Source: Cardiocondyla obscurior
Taxonomy: Eukaryota; Arthropoda; Insecta; Hymenoptera; Formicidae
Length of the DNA stretch: 64,000 nucleotides
Reading direction: 5' to 3'
NCBI RefSeq assembly: GCF_019399895.1
Contig: NC_091887.1
Coordinates: 1,178,001 to 1,242,000, forward strand
The notes beneath the pieces are model-generated. The model made no database searches and was not told the DNA's origin. It saw only the letters and a list, made by a program, of their open reading frames with translations. Positions 58,610 through 64,000 of the stretch are shown here, piece by piece. How positions within the stretch are numbered: the stretch's first letter is position 1; the number at the start of each line of letters is the position of its first letter. A program made the translations under genes and the position numbers.

Positions 58610-61600
58610 TCTCGTCGATTGTACTTAATTATCATTGGATTTCCATGCACTTTGATTAACACATTCGCTAAACTGTCTCATACATGCGGCGTAGACTTCC
58701 CATTCAATAAATCAGAGTTACGTACGACGCTTCAAGGGGGAAGGAAAAAAAAAGAAAAAAGAAAAAATTTGCGATCTATCAAAGTCGATTTTCCATCGAC
58801 CTTGATAGTAAACGTGTTCGAGCCAGATACTATGTGAATATTTTGCAAAACAAATAAAACAATTAATTAACTTGCAAGTAAGATATGTTATAGAATACGG
58901 TGTTTTATATGGTAATCAGCTCTGATAAAAAATAAAAGAAAAAAAAAAACGAGCTTATCTAATGAAAAACAGATTTATGCAGCATCGGGATACGTATGTC
59001 GTCCTTGCCGGAAATTTTTTTTGCCAATGTACTAAATTAGCTTATTTGCAAATTAATAGCCCTTGTCGTTGCGCACAAAGTATAAATTTACGTCGACCGA
59101 AAAATCTGCAAGCAATGAATTTTACTCGACTCACCATCTAAGTTATTGAATGAGTAACCTCAATTTTTTTTCTTTCGCTTTTTTTTTTCTTTCTCAAGCA
59201 TCTCGTTCAGTTAGGCCACTTTGATACAGCGTACGCCATATCGAACGGCTTTAACGGCCTTTATAATCTTATCGCTCGTTAAGCGAAGGAAGAAAAAAAA
59301 AACCTGAATGCGGCCAGTAGGAAACAAGCATCGATAACGTAAGGAAGCAGAAACGTGAAGCCCGTTTCGTTTGCCTTCAAGGTGCGAGATCGATCATACC
59401 CTTTCCAAATATCGGTCATCGACCGAGAGAGGGTCCAAATGTATTCTTCACGATCGCGAACGCTCCGTTAGACTCCCTTCTCTATTGTCCGAATAAATCA
59501 TCGGCGTGCTAACGAGTGCGATCGAAAGATAAATCGCGCGTTGTTTTCCCCTCCGCCGAATAAACCGCGGATCGTATATTACCGTTCACGCGCAAACGAA
59601 CGTCTTTGAGGAATAAACGGCGCGCTATTACGGCTCTTTCTTTTATGGTATCAAAAATCAATTCGTCTCGTCGCTCAAGGCCTGTTTCTCTCTTTCCCTC
59701 AGCTGTGAGAAATGGCGATAAAAAAAAATTTTACGCGCACGTGCGGGTGATTTTTATACGCAAAAAGAAAAAAAAATAGAAAAAAAAAAAAAAGAAAGAA
59801 AGGAAGAAGGAACGGCCATCCTTTATTCGCGCCGGATTACGAAATCGATGACCGGCCCGAGGTCAACAACAGAGAAGTGACTCACGCGTGCACGCGTGTG
59901 TCTCATGAGCACGCGCCTTCGGGTGCCGCGACTCCCGATGCTCTGGTAGAGTACTGTCGATTGTCCGAAATGGTGAGCGACGACATCGCGCCCGAGCGCG
60001 TTGCACTCGAGGAACGGCAACACGAGTCGACTATGCATCCTCGCATTCCTCTCTCACGCTGCGGCGGCGACCGGCCAGGGCCAGCGGCCCACACACAACT
60101 ATCAAACATTAGAGGGGGGGGGGACCCCCGATGGCCACCACGCTCGTATAAGGCCTGTCTCGCCTCCGTAGGCCCCTCTTGTCTCACCCTATACTGATCC
60201 CCATCCTTCCCGCGTCACCCCCGGCCCCGCGGCGGGTCATACGTATGTACGAATACATCGATGGAGAAGAACGAGAAAGGGCGAGAGAGAGAAATAGAGA
60301 GAAAGAGAATACGTGTACCTTGATACCGGCCGGCCAACCGGCCCAGTCGGACCCAGGTTCCCGCTGGACCCTCGTCCGCGCGTTCCGAGAAGTCGCAACG
60401 AGGAAAGTGCCAACTCCGTTGCAGACACAAAAGAGGTGGCTGTCCGCGCCGTTCGTGACGTAGCTCATTTCGCAAGAAAGTGTGCGAGCAATATTTTTCT
60501 TTCGATTTACATAGCACTCTCCGCTTAGCCCGCCCGATACCCCGCGAAATCCGAAGAGATAACCCGACGAGATCGGATCAGGATTAAAATCAAAATCCGA
60601 AAGATACCGGTCGGTCGTTAGATGAAAATAAAATTTCGTAAAATAAAATAAGATCGCTTTCCCTCAAAATAAAATTAAAAAAAAAATAATACTAAGTTTA
60701 ACGACGGCATGCGCCGACGAAACGTTAACGCGAAGCAAGGATTTTATTTATTCCTTTTCTTTTGTGCCGGCCGTCAAAAGTTTATCCCGGCCGAATTTTC
60801 CCATTTCTCGTTATCGTTTTTAATTTGTTACATCCGCCTCGGGGGAGAGTAGATTTAATTTTTTAGTGTCACCTGCGCGGACCTCTGATCTCCCCGTGCG
60901 GCGACAGGAACTCCACATCACGCGAGGGAAATCATTTTTCGTTTCGTCATGAAGGATTGAATGCCACGCGTCTACGACATCGACGATCTATTATTGCTAT
61001 TCTACGGCTGGTTATACATAATACATCAAGGTCCACGTATTTTCTACGACTTATTTTTTCTTTTTTTTTTTTCTTTTTTTTAATAAGTCAGCCTTTTCCT
61101 TTTCTTTCGCGCGAAGAAAATTTTATTTGTAGTTATGCATTGGAGATCTGAAAGATTTCAATAGCCTTACTAAATATGCATAACCAGACCACTGAAATTT
61201 GTAAGGTCAATCCTGCTTTGCATAACAACCTTTTATTTCTTATTACTCACGCACAGAAATAGATATACTTCAGCCGCACGAATTTTTCGTCTTATTTTAC
61301 AGTCTATTTAAATCTCGATATCGGGACGGTATAATTTTCGACGATAAATAATTTATATTGCTATTGTCCGCGGTGAAAGCCCTTCGGGTACTAAATGACG
61401 AGCGTCGGCGCGCGATAACGTGCGAGACGTCGCCGCTGGCCAGATATCGCGTAGTAGCGTTTAGCTCGGGGAAGTTTTCACGGTCCGCCGGCGGCATGAA
61501 AGCTTTAGAAAGCGTTCGCGAAGGAATGTTGAAAAATATTTACGCTGCGGCTCGTCCTGCCGTGACCAGTGACTTTCCATGCCTCTGAATGGCTATTGTC

Positions 61601-62281
61601 CCTGAAGAAGAACGAAAGCCCGTGTAAACGAAGAAAGAACGTGCGTTGCTCTTTCGCACCGTGTTGAACACGCGGGCCGCGCCGACCTGGAACAGCCTTG
61701 GGCCGAAGGAAGGAAGCAACCATTTGCTAGTGCTTAGGTAACGAGCACCGGCATGTGGATGCCTCTGTGCGCGCGAACAACCGCGCTGCGTTCGCCCGCC
61801 TCCTCTCTCTTCAGCGTCGAGAGGACCCGCGATTTAGTTTAATCTCCTTTGCCGGCGTGTAACGAGCCCGTAACGCATCTAATTGTTGTTATTATACGCC
61901 AACAATTTCGCCTATCCCGACATTCATTATAGTAACGCCACGTCATTCGCGGTTATTGCGCGACTGGCGTTTGATGTTTCGAAATGTTATCTCTGCCGTT
62001 TCGCGTATCTGATCCGTACCGTTAAACTACTTAAAGGATAATGACGCGTTGCAAATCTCGTCAAACGATCACGTGTGCAGGCAGATACTCGCGAGAATTC
62101 AACGGGAGCCGAACCGCTAATCGGAAATACACGAAATCCGCGGAGCGTCTGTTCGGTTTATAATAGATTTTATTACCTCGCCCTTTTATAAATGTCTCCG
62201 TGCATGACCCAGGTGTACCTCAGGAGTGATAAACCTTTTTATAATATCTCGAGAGTCCCCGCGAAGTCGTTCGACTTCGGT
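58610..62281. other. non-coding stretch
   Basis: AT-rich from 58610 to 59300 with A and T tracts, then CpG-rich. A long A tract occupies about 59760-59803. CpG-dense DNA at 59880-60470 carries a 16-base palindrome, a G10 run (60114-60123) and many overlapping open frames on both strands that match nothing known. A T tract lies at 61060-61083. Confidence 0.45.
59883..59898. repeat. 16-bp perfect palindrome
   Basis: CACGCGTGCACGCGTG equals its own reverse complement and is strictly alternating pyrimidine-purine outside the central GTGCAC symmetry, so Z-DNA or cruciform formation is plausible. It contains CACGCG/CGCGTG cores like those of Notch-pathway bHLH repressors, but function is not shown. 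Confidence 0.7.
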
Positions 62282-63161
62282 CTTTGATCAGCGTGGGTCG
62301 TCTTCGTTCCTCGCGACCCCGACACCTTTAACGACGGCGAAGTCGTTAAGCGCACTTACGCTCGCGAGCGAAACTTCGCGCCGCAACTCGGTGATTTTTG
62401 CGGCCGCGTGCAAAACACGGCAACAGAACGCTAATCGACTTGACGAGACTCCGTCGTGAGTTATCAATTAGCGGCTGGGAGAGCTTATTATTACTGGCTT
62501 TCCTGTGAAAGTCGTCGATTGGGAGCTCCGGGGAGGGAGAGAAAAAAAAAAAAGAAATAAAAAAAAAAGCTGCGTGCCAGATTCACCGCGGCGCTCATCA
62601 ATTGAGCTATTAATCGATGATGATAGTAATAACGCCGTTAAAAACGCTTTCTGCCGAGTTTATGATCGGGCGAACAAAATGGTTTAAAACGCCCTCGCCA
62701 GACCCGTTGGCTCGTCGGTATCGCCGGCTATTACGGATGCACAATATCCAGCAATTTATATATTGATAGTTGATGATAGTAATAAAGCCGCTAGACTGGC
62801 CTAACCGTGCGCCTAGCGATGGGGGACCGATCTGTGGAGCGGGATTGCACGGGAGATCGTTGCGTACTTTCGCGGGGCACCCTTTGATCAGCGAGCGTCC
62901 ACAATCTCGCGAAGTGTAGATTCCACGGTTTCCACGAAATTTCGCGCATTGATATATAGCGGTGGTAAAGGAAATTGCCGGGTTAGTCGCTCGGCTTTGA
63001 GTCTACGGGACCAGAAGATGGAGGCGCCAGGTAAATTTCGCAGAAAATTAAGCGCCCCGTCGAAAAGCAAAGCCTTTCACCCGCGTAGTAGGCAACGAGG
63101 CGAGGATGCGGTATCCGATCGGCTGATCGATCTGATCCGTAATGATAGTGATAAAGCTCCG
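62282..63161 (+). repeat. cluster of short direct repeats
   Basis: GATGATAGTAATAACGCCG (62617-62635) recurs with one change at 62772-62790 and in diverged form (AATGATAGTGATAAAGC) at 63141-63157. Separately, CTTTGATCAGCG occurs at 62282-62293 and 62882-62893. The palindromic foldback CGAAGTCG-TT-CGACTTCG lies at about 62262-62279. The spacings (155, about 370 and 600 bases) are irregular, so this is a cluster rather than a tandem array. Confidence 0.55.
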
Positions 63162-64000
63162 TAGAATCCTCCTCAAGTTCAAGACGGTTAAGTGGCGCGT
63201 CGGGCGATCTAATATTAAATTACGTATCGACGATCCCCGTCAACCTATCGGCACATAGCGAGGGATAACAGTAGCGTTAAAGTCCGAGACAACGATTATC
63301 ACGGGGGATTATCGTTATCAAGTCGAGCGTTTTTCTTTCTTTTTTTTTTTTCTCTCTCAAGTTTCGACGTGAAAAAGGCGGCGAGATCGGTTAAACCTCG
63401 ACCGCACTCGCAATCAGTCCAACTACAAATTCGAGGCCGTAATTTAATTAAGTTTGAATTAATCGACATCGGCGAAACTGGAGTTTAACAATAACGTGGC
63501 TGTCGATAGCACGTTCTGACGCGTCCGAGGATTCGCTCCGAGGATGGCGCAAACGTTCCGCGAGAGATCGCGCGAGAAATTAAACTTTGTGGCGCAAAGT
63601 TTGACACACGGGGAATTTCCTCCCGGTCGCGCAAAGTAAAGGCCCCCCGATCTTTGACGCACCCTCGAGCAATAATACCAAAGTTTCGTCGGATCATCGC
63701 GTGCAATTCCACCGCAATGAGGAGCATAATCCCCGGCGACGAGAATATTTTTCGCGACTTTTAATACAAAACGACAAGGTTGCTTTACTGCTGGCATGGC
63801 GCTCGGTGATCATAAGTAATAAATTATTAATAAAAAAAAATATATTAAATGACAATTAAATACCGTTAATCCATGATTCTCGTGGAATAAAGATCGCCTC
63901 GCGGCTAGAGTTCATTGAAAATCTATCGGGTGGAAAAATATATAAATCTTGCCCGCAGCGGGAACGATAAGAACCGATTAAAGTATCCGCGAAGATTCCG
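63162..64000. other. non-coding stretch at the window end
   Basis: A T tract with CT units at 63333-63357, then moderately CpG-rich DNA, and an AT-rich finish with an A tract near 63832-63840. A 112-codon open frame on the minus strand (63459-63797) overlaps another in a different phase and matches no family I know. Confidence 0.45.

Noticed and set aside
1..64000. CRISPR arrays, TTAGG telomere arrays, ribosomal RNA, transposase or reverse-transcriptase reading frames
   Set aside because: Looked for on both strands by eye; none was found beyond isolated short matches.

Overview
The window looks like non-coding DNA from an animal nuclear genome, most likely a hymenopteran insect such as an ant. 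The base composition points that way. CpG-dense blocks, with CG not depleted, alternate with very AT-rich blocks, and dozens of interrupted A/T homopolymers are scattered throughout. The few credible gene signals are spliceosomal, with one intron of only 156 bases. There is no bacterial gene packing. I found no ribosomal, transposase or reverse-transcriptase gene, no CRISPR array and no convincing tRNA. The organism call is inference from composition.

No complete protein gene is visible. The best coding signals are short exons on the + strand: a 41-base exon at 8074-8114, a 147-base exon at 42344-42490 and a 44-base exon at 42647-42690. The first and third share nearly identical splice flanks and a common core although 34.5 kb apart, so they look like a duplicated, possibly alternatively used exon pair. 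The three exons share one open reading phase. Weaker candidates at 1353-1444 and 28059-28251 fit the same phase. The simplest reading is that most of the window is intron and alternative-exon territory of one large + strand gene, which I do not recognise. The alternative is a set of 5' untranslated or long non-coding RNA exons.

Layout: 1-8 kb is CpG-rich intron-like DNA with AT islands. 8.07-8.11 kb holds the first short exon. 8.1-22 kb is featureless apart from microsatellites and a small inverted repeat at 19.3 kb. 22.2-22.8 kb has a TATA-like element followed by facing pyrimidine and purine tracts. 26.3-30.6 kb has a dispersed repeat pair, a quadruplex motif, a 22-pair hairpin at 27.4 kb and an 18-base palindrome. 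30-42 kb is mostly intron-like, with a second quadruplex motif at 37.7 kb. 42.3-42.7 kb carries the paired exons. 43-64 kb contains two more quadruplex motifs (50.2 and 58.6 kb), a 1.7 kb purine-biased domain ending in a switch to pyrimidines (51.6-53.6 kb), a hairpin with paired CRE-like half sites (55.2 kb) and a cluster of short repeats (62.3-63.2 kb).

Long open frames are common here because CpG-rich DNA is poor in stop codons. They overlap on both strands, are low in complexity and match no family I know, so they are not annotated as genes.
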